Assembly: GCA_033961575.1 (NCBI GenBank)
Contig: CM066729.1
Span: 97,591,001-97,655,000, forward strand
Direction of reading: 5' to 3'
DNA: 64,000 bases
From: Aselliscus stoliczkanus
Lineage: Eukaryota > Chordata > Mammalia > Chiroptera > Hipposideridae
The notes below the pieces were generated by a model that worked only from the letters and a program-made list of their open reading frames with translations, was not told where the DNA came from and made no database searches. Of the stretch, positions 48,154 to 60,079 are shown piece after piece; within the stretch, counting starts at the first letter, position 1; the number at the start of each line of letters is the position of its first letter. Position numbers and translations under genes: made by a program.

Positions 48154-48616
48154 GTTCTGGCCGAGTGGCACATTAGTTAAGAGCTGGTTTGGGACGCCAG
48201 CAGCCCCGGTTCGGATCCCACATATGAAGGCCAGTGACACTGTCCTCTACAGCTAAGATGGTGAACAACAGCTCCACCTGGAGCTGGGCTGCTGTGAGTC
48301 CCCGGGATGGTATAGCTGCAGCCACTGCTGCAATGGGCTGCTATAGGCTACAGTGAGTGGCCAGCAGCCAGCATGAGCAGCCAGCAGCTGGAGTGAGCTG
48401 CCAAGAAAGAGCCTCTGTGAGTGGCTGTCCACGGGCCAGCAACTGATCTGCGTCACCTGAGAGGAGCGCAATGATGATACGAACATGGGCCAGTGAAGCA
48501 ATGTGCTCCACAACTAGACTGAAGAACAAAAGGACAGCAACTTGTCTGTTCCCCTTCCCAGGTTCCCCAACGCTGTTCCCCTCCCCCAATTCCCCAATAA
48601 AATATTTTTTTTTAAA
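48154..48616 (+). mobile_element. Long tRNA-headed T+ SINE in the 3' UTR of HAL1-like copy 1
   Basis: The head is 'gttctggccgagtggcacattag', with the full long body, and it ends 'ccccaataaaatatttttttttaa', where TCTTT is changed. A perfect 15-bp duplication AAGAAATACAAATTA flanks it (48139-48153 and 48617-48631). Confidence 0.95.
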
Positions 48617-48840
48617 AGAAATACAAATTATTGGTACAAAATAGTTACGGGGATATAAACTACAGCATATGAAATATATTCAATAATATTGTAATAATTA
48701 TATCTGGCATCAGATGGGTACTAAATATATCAGGGTGAACTCTTTGTAAGTTATCTAAATATCTGAATGTCTAATCACTATGTTGTACACCTGAAACTTA
48801 ATAATATTGTATGTCAACTGTAACTGAAAATTTAAAAAAA

Positions 48841-49254
48841 AACAAAGCTAAGTGTTTTTCATAAAGTTGATACAACTAAAAACGAATTTTCTGTCCTTGG
48901 GCATGTAAAGTAATACTTTCAGCAACATCATTATTTTTTTAATTTTCTCTGGAAGATATAGCTTGATAATTCAAATTCTTTAACTTCTAATTTGAGCTGC
49001 CACAATACAAAGAACAACATGAGACCTGGAAGTTCTTTTGTGTATGCATAAAAAGAATGTCCACAAAGTTCTAGTGATTTGCAGGACAATTAATTAATCT
49101 TTCTGACTTGTACTCCCACCACTTTACTGAAACTGCTCTGAAAGGCAGTTTTCACTGACAAATTCATTATACATCCATCCACCTTTTTTTCCTTATTTGA
49201 ACTTTACATATGACATTATTTTTCTTACTTTATCCTTTTTAAAGTAATGTGTAT
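48841..49254. other. Unique intron
   Basis: No gene or repeat is recognised. Confidence 0.45.
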
Positions 49255-49620
49255 CAGTCAGAAAGTGTTGTGATATGCTGCAGTAATAAACAACCCCCCC
49301 AAATCTTTGTAGCTTATAAGAGGATTGTTCATTCCTCACTTACATAGCTTGCTTCTTCTCTTCATCTCACACTTCAGGATCCAAACTGAAGGAGCAACCT
49401 CTCTGTGTTGTATGGCTGTCATTATGGCAAAAGAAAACGGAATTTAGGGACATGTATCCTACTATTAAAGCTACTGCTCATAAGTGACCCATCTCACTCC
49501 CATTTACATTTATTGGCCCAAGCAAATCAGATGGTCAAGCCAAATTTAAATGGGACAGAAGAACCCTCTATGATTCTTCTATTAATAGCTCTCCTCATGC
49601 CTTTCTGACCCTTTCTTCTC
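49255..49620 (+). repeat. Ancient interspersed repeat, family not named
   Basis: 'gatatgctgcagtaataaacaac', 'ctttgtagcttataagagg', 'tggcccaagcaaatcagatggtcaagcc' follow an old mammalian repeat (consensus-like 'tatgctgcagtaacaaacaac...aaaatctcagtggctta...ttggccaaagcaagtcacatggcc'). An apparent far-end fragment lies at 23815-23925. Confidence 0.5.
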
Positions 49621-50418
49621 TGCTTTCTTGTTTTCTATCCTTAAATCCAGAGAGTTTCAAATCTTCATTTGGGGAACTGGTTGATGATATAGATTCTATT
49701 TAATTGTTGCAGTTTCTGTATTCTGTATTTTATTTGGTGGCACTGTCATAAAGAGAGTTACCCAAAATAGAACTATGGATGTCATACTTGAGGGTGACAA
49801 GCTGGAAACTCAAGCTACCTGTCCATGAGTGAGAACATAGTTAAACAAATAATAGTAAATTAGTTTAACAGTCAGCTATTTTACTAAAAGGATGGCATAC
49901 ATTTCCATCCATTAACATGGAAAATGTCTTTTTTTTTTTTTTTTTTAGATAGTAAAAGTAAGATAAGTAACTGTTCATCTGATGCCCACACTGGTGACCA
50001 CTGGGTTTAGGAATGTTCAGTGAAAACTTTCCTATGTTTTATACTTTTCTCTATTGATGAATTGTCTACATGAATAAGTATTGAGTTCATGATTTAAACA
50101 ATTTGTGGAGAAATTTTAAAGGGAATTTAGATGAGGTTTAGATTTCTGGACCAGAATATATGTTCTCTTTTGCTAACTTAATTAATATAGTTTGCCTTTT
50201 ATAAAAAAGAAGCTATATTTAAAAATGAAATCAACTTTGCTAAAAGTGAGGAATAAATATTTTACTAGAATGTACTTTGGGAAATAAATATCATACTATA
50301 GTTCATATCCAATTGTATATTCAGTTCTTTCCCTCTAATTTTTTCAGATAATCTTGCCAAATTGACTTCACAATTTTGTTCCCCTTAAGTTCAAAATAAA
50401 TAAAATACATCATTACAA

Positions 50419-50419
<1 letters not shown>

Positions 50420-50452
<33 letters not shown>
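50420..50452. repeat. (CA)n microsatellite
   Basis: An uninterrupted run of 16 CA units. Confidence 0.97.
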
Positions 50453-50454
<2 letters not shown>

Positions 50455-51687
50455 TTGTCTAAGGGAATCAAAATATTAGTTCTCCATCAGAAGCATTCCT
50501 AAAAATAAGAAGCCTGCATTATGATTAGCTTTTTTAAAATTAACAATGGGTTATTATTAATTATTAGCCCAATATATTTCTACACAAGAAATGAAAATAT
50601 AATTTGTATCCATTAAATATCACTAACCTTGCTCAGAATATTGAGGGTTCTGATGATGACAAAAAAAAAAAATCCTTTTATTGTTAAGTATATTAAGTTA
50701 ATTGGAGTTAAAAGCATGCATCTTACCTTTCATGTGACTCTCTTTATAATGTGCTCACTGTATTCATTTAAAAAGTTAATACATCTAACAATCCAAAATA
50801 TACAATTTAAATTTGTATTATTTTTACAACATTGGTATATATTTGTATATTTTGAAAAATGTGAACTCACATAGCTACAATTTAACTTCTACATGGCTGA
50901 TTAGATAAAATACGCTGTCTTTAAGTCATCCTACATTCTGGTACTTTTTTCTGACCAAAGTTACAGTCCGGTGAGGCCATAAGACCATAGCTTAAACTCT
51001 GCATAATTTTTTGAGAAAAATCAATCCCATCCAATTTAACAAGATAGTAGATGTTTATAGTGAATAATGCCAAATCAATTTGAAAGTCATTCTATTATAC
51101 ATGGATGATACAGTAGATATTATAGTGACAGAGTGCTTTTCTATATCGAATAACCAATAGAATTAAAGTTTTGCCCCATGAGAAGGAAACCAAATTTAGT
51201 GTGAAATTGAACACAAGAGTCATGAACACTAGTTGAGCTAAGCATTGTGCTGCTATTGTTCACCATGACAGAAGGCAACAGAAAGAATCTTTTTCCTTTC
51301 CAAAATCATTGAACTCCCACCAACAATCACAGTAAATAAGTTTTAAACATATGTAAATGGAGATACCCTTGGTACCAAGAAATCACAAAAATGTCCACTT
51401 AATTAACAAGTCTTTAGAAAGAAGTGTTTCAGCAGTATTTCAAAACTTGATAAACAGGGTTATCAGTACACCTGGAGAGGATTAAAATGAGTTGGGTTAC
51501 TCAAACTCTTTATTACACTTTGCTTTCCAACAAAAGGTACAGTTTTCTATAGAAATTTCCCCAACTTACCCCTATTTTTATTTAAATTTGAATTAGTCAT
51601 TCAAATTTGAAAAATCAATAGCTTACTTTAGTATCCATTTCCACTTGCTAATTAGAGAAAAGAAACAAAGAAAGGATAGGTGGACAG

Positions 51688-51793
51688 GAGGGGGAGGAAA
51701 AGACGAAAGGGAGGGAGGGAGAGAGGGAAGTTTGGGAGGGAGGGAGGGAGGGAGGGAGGGAGGGAGGGAGGAAAGGGAATGGGAGGGAGGAAG
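51688..51793 (+). repeat. (GGGA)n purine tract, G-quadruplex-prone
   Basis: About 100 bases of almost pure purine, with a perfect GGGA run at about 51734-51770. Many GGG runs are separated by a single A, the ideal short-loop spacing for a G-quadruplex. Confidence 0.95.
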
Positions 51794-52894
51794 AAAGAGG
51801 AGCATGCTGAAGTAATGTCACTTATTTGAGAGAAAGAGTTGGTTAAAGTCATTATAATTTAAAAATGACACCTTAGGTAGGTTTGGAAACCTACCTCTTT
51901 ATGATTAAAAATTTTTAATAATTTTAAGTAACTGAAAGGAAATAGCCTAGAAACAGTACTATTTATATTAAATCAATGCATTTTAAGTTTAGATTTAAAA
52001 ATGAACATCATATGCTTAATATTAAAGAGAAATTTTCCACTTCCTTTTTTTAAACTAGCTATTCATTTTTCAATTTTTATAAAAAGAATTGTATCTCTGA
52101 CTTATTTCTGACATGGACAAAAACCTGGCATTCCTTCTATGCTTCAATATGCATCAACTCTTTCAGACCTCAAAATGATTAATTACAAAATGAAAATTAA
52201 TACATATAATTATTTTATAACTTCTAATAATGTTACTAGCAGCTACAGAGATTATTAAAGGTAGACATCAAAATATTTGATAACTTTAGGGAATTATTCA
52301 CATTCCTTTTAAAATTCTTACAAATCTATAAGAAATATATTTTTAATTTTAAAATTGAGCTCTAATTTAAATGCACAAATTTTTAACATACAATTCAGTA
52401 CGTTTTAACACATTACATGCTGATGTAACTAAACCCCAATTGAGAAGCAAAATATTTTCTTAATTATCTTTCCTTTCTTAATGGTACCTAAAATAATGGT
52501 GCAGTTTATAATATAATCAATGGCGTGTTAGATTTTATTTAAAATGGTAATAATATTTACACACAAAATAACACTAAAAAATATTAAAAGACATAAGAAA
52601 TATGTTTGAACACTAGTTCCCAAAATGTTTCTATGAAAAGTAGATAAAAAGAACAGACCTCGTGGAGGAGTCTCTTCAACGTTCATGACTACAAAACACA
52701 GTTAATTGTTGCCTAAGGAAGAACTCATTTTTAAACAGGTTTTGATATATATGAGTAGAAAAATAAGTGGTTGCTTCTATCCACTTAAATACATAGATTA
52801 ATAAGAGGGGGGGAAGCCTGATTCAATGAAAATGAGGTTTCCACTTGCCTTTCATGGGTATATGGGAAATTGTCACTGAATTTCCTAATGGTCT

Positions 52895-52905
52895 CCCTCT
52901 AGTGG
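52895..52905 (-). promoter_or_regulatory. CTCF-like core motif
   Basis: The + strand reads CCCTCTAGTGG, so the minus strand reads CCACTAGAGGG, and the wider site TTTCCACTAGAGGGAGACC agrees with most positions of the recalled CTCF consensus. It lies in a G+C-richer, repeat-free stretch (about 52850-52985). A single motif match is weak without binding data. Confidence 0.35.
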
Positions 52906-53429
52906 AAACCCTGTAGTCTGCATGGAAGGCTGTTTGTGAGGAGCAGCTATTTCCACCAGCAGCTTCTGCAGCCTATCTGTGATGAAGCATTCTTATAGGT
53001 AATGCTATATTCCCTATACAAATTTGTCAAGCTTTTTATGGAAGATTGGCTTAATCTATTCCTTGCACTATAGCAGAAATGTAATATATGCACTCTAGTA
53101 ATGATTCATTGCTGCTAATAAAATTGATCATTCCTGATGTAAATGTTTGTTTTAAAAAGACATGAGTTTCTCAATATATAACTTTGTATTCATTTATGTT
53201 TTTTTCCATATGCTATCAAAAGACTATTAAAATGGTTAAAATGCTATAAATAGCTTTTATCAAACCCCTTGAAAGGTCTACTTTAATATATTCCAAATTT
53301 ATCCATTATGTTCATAGAGTAAACCATAAGCACTGATCTGCTTTTTAACTAAGTGTGTGTCCCTTATCAATCTATTTGGGTTCTTGCCTTTCATCTAAAA
53401 ATGGGTTTAATAAAATATTTATTCCTTCA

Positions 53430-53530
53430 AAAAATATATACATATATACATATATGTACATATATACATATGTATACATGTATATGTATATGTGTGTGCG
53501 TGTGTATATATATATATATATATTCACATA
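53430..53530. repeat. TA/TG/CA low-complexity tract
   Basis: Alternating 'atatacat', 'gtatatg' and 'tgtgtgcg' words with a TA run at about 53507-53522. Confidence 0.9.
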
Positions 53531-53954
53531 TGTATGAAGTGTTTGAGAATTATTTATACCTTTCTATAGGAGCCCCTGTTAGATTGATAGGAGACAACAA
53601 GAGCACTGTTTAGGAATCTCAACAGCCACATCAGAAAACATTTGAAAAATTCAGGAAATAGTGCCATTAAACTTTACTACTAAGATCCAGGGGACCAATT
53701 AACTTTCTTTTAGGCAATGTAATGCTTTCTGGAAGAGTTTAGTACCCTTAGTGGCATGCACTGAAAGAAAATACTACGAGGACTTTGAGTTGAATAAAAA
53801 TTTTATCCTGCAGAACTGCCCTGTGGTCTCCACCCAGCCTGGATGCTCACGTTAGTATCACTGCCTTTGATTTTTTTATTAGAAAGCTTTGAAGGATTTT
53901 TGTGGTTCTAAAATCATTGTCCTTTGGACCTGGATAAAATTCCATATAATACCT

Positions 53955-54115
53955 TAGACAAGAGTAAGTCTATTTACTCATTACCTAATTGTGAGCTACA
54001 AAAGGGCTACAGAGGTATTCCACTAATCTTTGTATTCCCGACGTCTAGCATGTTAGCTGGCCGGCAATGTGTTCTTAACATCTGTTTGTATAATGAATGC
54101 ATTAACTAATGAATA
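53955..54115 (+). repeat. L2 LINE 3'-end fragment
   Basis: 'tttactcattacctaattgtgagct', 'atctttgtattcccgacgtctagcatgttagctgg', 'aatgaatgcattaactaatgaatac' follow the L2 3' end. Confidence 0.65.
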
Positions 54116-54984
54116 CAGAAGTTATGAAAGCTTTCTTTTTCATCACATTAGTTACAATATAGATATGGCCTTGGTTATAGAGATGATACACTGCATTCAC
54201 CATTAATCAATTTCCTGTAATTTTTAATAATGAAGCTATTTCCTGAGGTGATAATGCATAAGATATGACTTTTTACCTTTATGTACACGTTCTTAGCATT
54301 TGGTTAAGCACAATTTCTCCTATCTTCATCCACATGATAAAAAAATATTATATTTCTATAATTATTATATATTTCTAAAAACAGTATTCTCATCATCTGA
54401 CTCAAGAAAAAGGTGCAATTCAATGTTATAGTGCTTTGCACACAGTTTCTGGTCTCAGAACTCTCAAAATTAATTACTCTCTGATGCATTATAGTTATAT
54501 ATCAGGGAAAACTCTTCCTTGTCCTCTAACTTTGGTCCTACTGGTGAAATCTTGCCTAAAAAACAATATTTTCTGTTTTCATACTGCCAAAATTTGTCCA
54601 TCAGTCCTTTAAAATGAATCTTACATCAGGCCTCTTTCATGAAGCCACAAGAGACTAAAGCTTAACTATGCCCAAGCAATATAAATTAATTTATCATAAC
54701 TGATCATGTTCCAATCATGTGTATCAGTATTTCTAAATTTTTATGGGTTAAGATACCTTGCAAAGATTATATAAGGGTAAACACCTTAACTTGAAGTGTT
54801 CATAATCACCCAAAATTGGATAAAGAAAGAGAGTTTAATTCTAAGTGCTTGAATTATGTTATATCAATGATTTAAATGCTCACTTTGTTTAAATATCCAA
54901 CTAGTAGGATGTTAAATTTGGGAGGTTTTATTAAATTACTAGTCTTTCATTAATACTATGCTATTGAAAAACTCTCAAAAGTTA
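54116..54984. other. Unique AT-rich intron
   Basis: No gene or named repeat is recognised. Confidence 0.45.
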
Positions 54985-55405
54985 TATTTATTTGTTTCAG
55001 TTAAATTTATTAGGCTGATATTAGTTAATGAAATTATACAGGTTTCAAGTGTACAATTCTATAATGCATCATCTGAATATTGCATTGTGTGTTCACCACC
55101 CAGAAGCACTTCTCCTTCCATCACCTTATATTTGACCCCCTTTACCCTTTACTACTCCCCTTCTTCCCCGCTTACTCACAGGTAACCACTGAACTGTCAT
55201 CTGTGTCTATGAGTTTTGTTTCCTTGTTTGCTTATTTTTTTCCTTTGTTGCTTTCAGTTTATATTCCACATATCAGTGAAATCATATGGTTCTTGACTTT
55301 TTCTATCTGGCTTATTTTGCATAGCATGATAAACTCAGGATCCATCCATGTTGTAGCAAATGGCACTGTTTCATCTTTCTTATGACTGAGTAATATTCAA
55401 AGGGT
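54985..55405 (-). mobile_element. L1 3' UTR fragment of the second lineage
   Basis: 'caggtttcaagtgtacaattctataatgcatcatctgaatattg', 'gtgttcaccacccagaagc', 'ccacatatcagtgaaatcatatgg', 'gatccatccatgttgtagcaaatgg' is a reverse-complement L1 end. It belongs with the sense-strand tail at 29885-30045. Confidence 0.8.
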
Positions 55406-55486
55406 ATATTTTTAAAACAGTGCTTCCTGCAAAAAAGCCTAGCTTCAAATAATATTTCTAAATGGAGGTTAAAAATATTGACAAAT

Positions 55487-55645
55487 AGGGGCCAGCCAAG
55501 TGGCTCAGTTGGTTAAGAGCTCGCTTGAATGCAAGCTGAGCTCTGAGCAACAGCAGTTCGATGCCCAGCCCAAGCTGAGCAGCCGCTGAGCTGCCAACAG
55601 GTAGCAGGATGGCTCAGCTAAAACAAAAAAATATATATATATATA
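55487..55645 (+). mobile_element. tRNA-headed SINE, 'GAGCAACAGCAGTTCGA' subfamily
   Basis: It begins AGGGGCCAGCCAAGTGGCTC and ends 'caggatggctcagctaaaac', then an A-run and a (TA)n run. A 12-bp duplication ATATTGACAAAT flanks it (55475-55486 and 55646-55657). Confidence 0.92.
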
Positions 55646-55914
55646 TATTGACAAATTGATATTATTTGCTATAAGTAAATTAGTATTTGTTATATTAAGG
55701 GTGTAATTTTAAATTAATTTATAATTTTATAGTGCTCAATGTTGACTATTTCTCTTATGAGAAAATAAATAAATATGTCCATTTCTTATCTCATCTCAGC
55801 AGAAGTGCAGGTTTTCAGAACTTTATAATCAGAATCTCAATAACTTTTATTGAGTTCAGTTATGCATTTGACACTGTCATGGGACATTGACGCATGCTTT
55901 CTTAGGCAGAGTCT

Positions 55915-56125
55915 GACTTAGTGGTTAATAGTATGGATTCTGAATCCAAATTCCTGGGCTCAAACCTCAGCTCCACAGTATAATTGTGTGTCTTTGGACA
56001 AATTTCATGATATAACTAAACTACAATAGAACCTACTTCATAAATCTGTTGTAAGAATATATAGAAAGCATTTAGAAAAATTCCTGGCACATAGAAAGCA
56101 GCCACTAAATGTTAGCTAATATAAA
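55915..56125 (+). repeat. MIR-family SINE, nearly full length
   Basis: 'agtggttaatagtatggattctgaatcc', 'ttcctgggctcaaacctcagctcc', 'ttgtgtgtctttggacaaattt', 'cctacttcataaatctgttgtaag', 'cctggcacatagaaagcagcc' covers MIR from head to 3' end. Confidence 0.85.
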
Positions 56126-56139
56126 CATTCACAATAACC

Positions 56140-56290
56140 TGATGTTTTATTTTTCTCATTTTAGAGATGAGGAAATGGAAAAAAAGAAAGATTAAACGAG
56201 TTGTCCATTCACACAACTAATATACAGTAAAGTCAGAATTCAAAACCAGCAACTGCCTGCTTTCAGACAATAAGCTAGATCACCTCATAA
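56140..56290 (-). repeat. MIR-family SINE, opposite orientation to its neighbour
   Basis: 'ctcattttagagatgaggaaatgg', 'gttgtccattcacacaactaa', 'gtcagaattcaaaaccagcaactgcctgc' is MIR in reverse complement, starting about 15 bp after the sense copy ends. Confidence 0.8.
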
Positions 56291-58094
56291 TAATCCAGAA
56301 ATGTTAAAGTCATTAGGTTTTGCTTCTAGAGTCAGTTAATGCAATTAAATAAATAGTGCTTTAAATATCAGGCTTCCAAGGTGAAAAACACTGGAATTTC
56401 CTAGACTGTTGAGGAGAATAGAATAAGATGAGGAACAATTACGGCAGCAAATTGTTCTTCTATAAGACTAAAACAAATTCTCAGATTTTGGCTAAGAACC
56501 AGAACTGAAACTTCCTTCATGAAAACCTTCATTTAGTAGATTCTCTCCAAAGATACCTGGGGCTCTGGATAAAAAGCTTGAGAGAATTTTCCTTCATCAA
56601 AGAATTAAGTCATATCTGGGAATTAAAGGGTGTTTCAGTTACACAACTGAACTCTCTACTTTTCCCTTACCACAGTTTGCTTTACCACTGATTGACCCAT
56701 GTGGAATAAATTAAAACATTGAGGTTAAGCTGGATTGTGCTGCAGTTCTTACCATTTCTCAAAGAGAAATTTTTCAGTTAAGAATGAAATTGGATACTTA
56801 CCTTGCAGGGGAGATATCATGATCATGAAGAATGAAATTGGCTGGTTGGAGCATGGTGCTAAAAAAATTGTGGTGAAATGGTTATTTTTGTTTGGACCCA
56901 GATTGTTATCCTTTCAGACATAAACTGCTCTCTAGCCAGTTTATTTGAAATCCTATGTAAAAAAAAAAAAAAAAAAGAAAGAAAAAGAAAACAATAGGCT
57001 GTACATAGATAACTGTACAATCTACCATTGATGAATTGATAGATAAATATAAATGTATTTCAACAATAAATTACTTGCAAAATCTTCACAAGCCACCACA
57101 ATTGAAAACATCAAAGCATATCATTCAAGTTGTAACATTTCTGTTTTCTGCCTAAGTGCCAATTCTCTTAAGCCCTTTTATTTTTTTCATGTCCATTTCC
57201 AACTCTTTTTCAGTCACTATTCACAGAGAAACATTTTTTTTTAATCAATGTAAGCTAGAGGCATTTCCTCAATTTGTATACAAAGCATTCCTGAAAGCCT
57301 CATTAGAAGTCAACTGTATGACAGTAGAATAATACACTACATGAGATAAGGGAGATTTCATTCCCAAAGAGCTAAAATAAGTTCAGCATGCCTCACTCCA
57401 CACCACACAAGTCAGTATGCAGTGGGCAGGAAGGGCTGGAGGTGACAAGGCATTGAGGAGCCATATGAGAGTAGCATTGGATGGGCCACTCAAGAAGACA
57501 ACAGCAATATCTACCCTGGATGAGCTGAAATTTGGAATTTAGAATCACACGATGAAACTCAAGACCCATTTCTTTTATCCACATGAACATATCTACCTGT
57601 GTTTTTGTCTTTCTTACTTCATTAATCCAAAACTCTGTTAGATATTTACCCTCTTCATTTTAAGAAAATGGACCTTCATCAGTATGGTGATTATCATATT
57701 GTGAATGCGTAATTCACCCAATATTACAAAATTCATTAGGGGTTGAGTAGAAATATAACCTTATTTCTTCACTTTAAAGGTTTCTACTTTGTATTCACTT
57801 GTACATGACTTGCATAAACTTTAATGAGTATTATAAATGCATTAGTAGAAAAAGATCTCCTATAGACAATATATGGCTTTTTTCTGGTTGGCAAAATTCC
57901 AGTATATTGATGGATTAGCTCATATAAATTTAGTAAAGCTTCAAATGGAAATGTTGCTTAATGGTCAGAACAATTAGCTATCCTAGCAGTGGAATTTCTT
58001 TTTAACATCTTAGATATATTCTTGAATGAGAAAAATCATTTTCCAAAACATGAAATGATATTTTAAATACAATTACTTAAAGACCTTTGAATTT
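56291..58094. other. Unique AT-rich intron
   Basis: An A-run lies at 56957-56990. No gene is recognised. Confidence 0.5.
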
Positions 58095-58195
58095 TTCCCA
58101 GCTTTGAAATATAATTGACACATAACATTGTAAAATTGAGGGTGTATGACTATTGATTTGATACATTTATATATTTGCAAAACGATTACCTTTGA
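58095..58195 (-). mobile_element. L1 3' tail fragment, old
   Basis: 'gaaatataattgacacataacattgtaaaattgagggtgtatgac', 'gatttgatacatttatatatttgcaaaacgattacc' is the reverse complement of an L1 3' end similar to that at 40.7 kb. Confidence 0.65.
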
Positions 58196-58539
58196 ATTCT
58201 AAAAGGTCATATTGAAGTTAGCTTTTTACCTAATGCTTTTTGGTATGCATGTAATATTGTATAATGATATAAAAATAAAATTGCCACTTCACCAACATTT
58301 CCCGTTAAAGAAAATGATATTAGTAGACCCTAAAAATGGCCTGAACTTGATTAAATGATCAACATAGGTAATTGTTAATATAGTAGTAAATGTCATTGTG
58401 GTTCATAGTCTGATATAATTTTATCCTTTATCTTAAGTATCACAAATTTTCTTGATGTTACATCAAATTTTTCCATTCTTTCACAACTCCACAAAGAAAC
58501 TATCCTTTCCACTGTTACAAAAGCTAAATTCCTATGAAA

Positions 58540-59060
58540 TGGGCCAAAGAATCAGATCCTTTTGTAAGGCATGACATGAAACTTTAGCCAGGCGGTTTGC
58601 ACAAACAGCTAAAGGTCTCCTTTGTGTTCCTTAGCACCACTGTGTCAGCTTTCACATGTTGGCAGCTTTGGGCTTTTCCTAGGAAAGCCCCAAAGAAAGT
58701 TGTTACCAGCATATATTCTACAGTTCACAGACTTTCAAAAAGGACACATTAAAACAGTTAAAATCCCCAGGGCAAATGGGGAGATTAAGTAGCCTTCTCC
58801 TTCACAGAAGCCCCAATCAGACAAAGCTCGGTATTGTGTATTCAGCACACTATCTCTTTCCAGAACTGAACTTAACCATTGTGCTCAAAGATTCCAGTTT
58901 ACAAAGTGTTTGGGGGGGCTTTGCATAACGGTTCACTGGCACTGCCATTGACAGCCATCTGAGTGTGGGAATTTTTTGAAAAGACATGATGCCCACCAAA
59001 TGATTGACCTATTGTATTAATGCAATGGCAGCATCTTAGCATGAAGAGAAGAGGGCTGGA
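58540..59060. promoter_or_regulatory. Repeat-free, motif-dense intronic block; candidate enhancer
   Basis: About 500 bases without recognisable repeats and with higher G+C than its surroundings. It holds a near-palindrome at 58666-58695, a TTTGCATAA octamer-like word near 58920 and ATTAATGCAAT near 59015. The block has the look of a conserved noncoding element, but conservation cannot be judged here. Confidence 0.25.
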
Positions 59061-60079
59061 GAAGTCTACACCAATATCTATAGCAGCCTCATTTGTCACA
59101 AGAATACAAATTAAGAAAAGCAAGGGGGAAAAAACTACCTATCAGGAAAACTATGTACTTTAACAAACATAGTACAGAGCAATGTGTGCCTAGTTATTAA
59201 AGATGCATGAGTTTTTTGGTAAGATTCTTGAGGTATAAGTAAATTGATTTTCTATTATGGAAATCTTCAATTGTCCTGTTTATTAATGTGTTCATGTAAG
59301 GTGAAGTATATTTCTTCAAGTCTGAGATTTAGATACATGCATTGAACTGTGTGGCCCTTGGTTTGATTTGCCATAGTAAACCTTGTTCTTTGGAGGTGTT
59401 ACACTAAAATGCATCCCAAGGTAAAATCCTGGCTCATGGTCAATATTCCAGTAAAGGTTAAGAAAAAAGTGCAATATTTAAATAAACAGACATCCTTAAT
59501 TGTTCTAACCAACTGGGATGAAACTGTACTTATTTGGTCAGAGAATATTTCATTTAAAGCATTTCACCACATGGAAAATATGAAGGCTGTAGGAATTAGC
59601 ATAGCCATGACCTTTTCTAATGTTTACATAGTACTTACTCATTTCCTCAATGGATTAAACATGTTTTAATAGGCATGAATAGCAATATTGCTTTATGCAA
59701 ATATTGTTTTTCATACCTATTGTTCATTTTTATATATTTTTATGCTTAGTATAATATTTAAACTTTAGTTTAAACACATATAACTTAAGGAAGGGTTTTA
59801 AATTTAGGGAGATCATGCTACAAACAGAAATATTCTAATTTTTTAATTGAAAGAATATAATGTAATTCTATTTGGATTTTGTAGCATATATGTTAGAATA
59901 CTTAAACTTCAGGTACCTGATTCATCCCAATTATGAACGTGCAACAAAATGCTTTATCATGAGAATAGCTAGAAACACATATATTCCTGGAAAACTTAGG
60001 GCGGTAGCTCTTAATTTTTCACTACATTACAACAAAATGGTACAGTAACCTAACAGAAAGTTAATAATCAGAAATAGAA
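59061..60079. other. Unique AT-rich intron
   Basis: No gene is recognised. An 86-codon open frame at 59409-59669 has no family resemblance. Confidence 0.5.

Larger units (their letters stand above)
45935..48840 (+). mobile_element. HAL1-like L1 derivative, copy 1 (ORF2 deleted), interrupted by three SINEs
   Basis: In order it holds part of the 5' region and decayed ORF1 (46.0-46.75 kb), then the start of the ORF2 endonuclease region ('ggtggctgaatgg', 'agagactcacttcag', 'gaaagacacacacagactgaaag', to 'gagacaaagaaggac' at 47699). It then jumps straight to 'cagtaatcccacttctgg' (47701) from the far 3' part of ORF2, followed by the L1 3' UTR ending at about 48838. Roughly the middle of ORF2, including reverse transcriptase, is absent. 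Copy 2 at 60.08-63.35 kb has the same junction. Confidence 0.85.
49621..52890. other. Unique AT-rich intron with simple repeats
   Basis: A T-run lies at 49929-49947 and the tracts annotated separately at 50420 and 51688. No gene is recognised. Confidence 0.5.

Noticed and set aside
51623..51852. Serine/proline/leucine-rich minus-strand frames
   Set aside because: They are translations of the (GGGA)n tract.
57393..57590. 65-codon minus-strand frame in a slightly G+C-richer patch
   Set aside because: No recognisable domain, no splice context I could support, and a length expected by chance.
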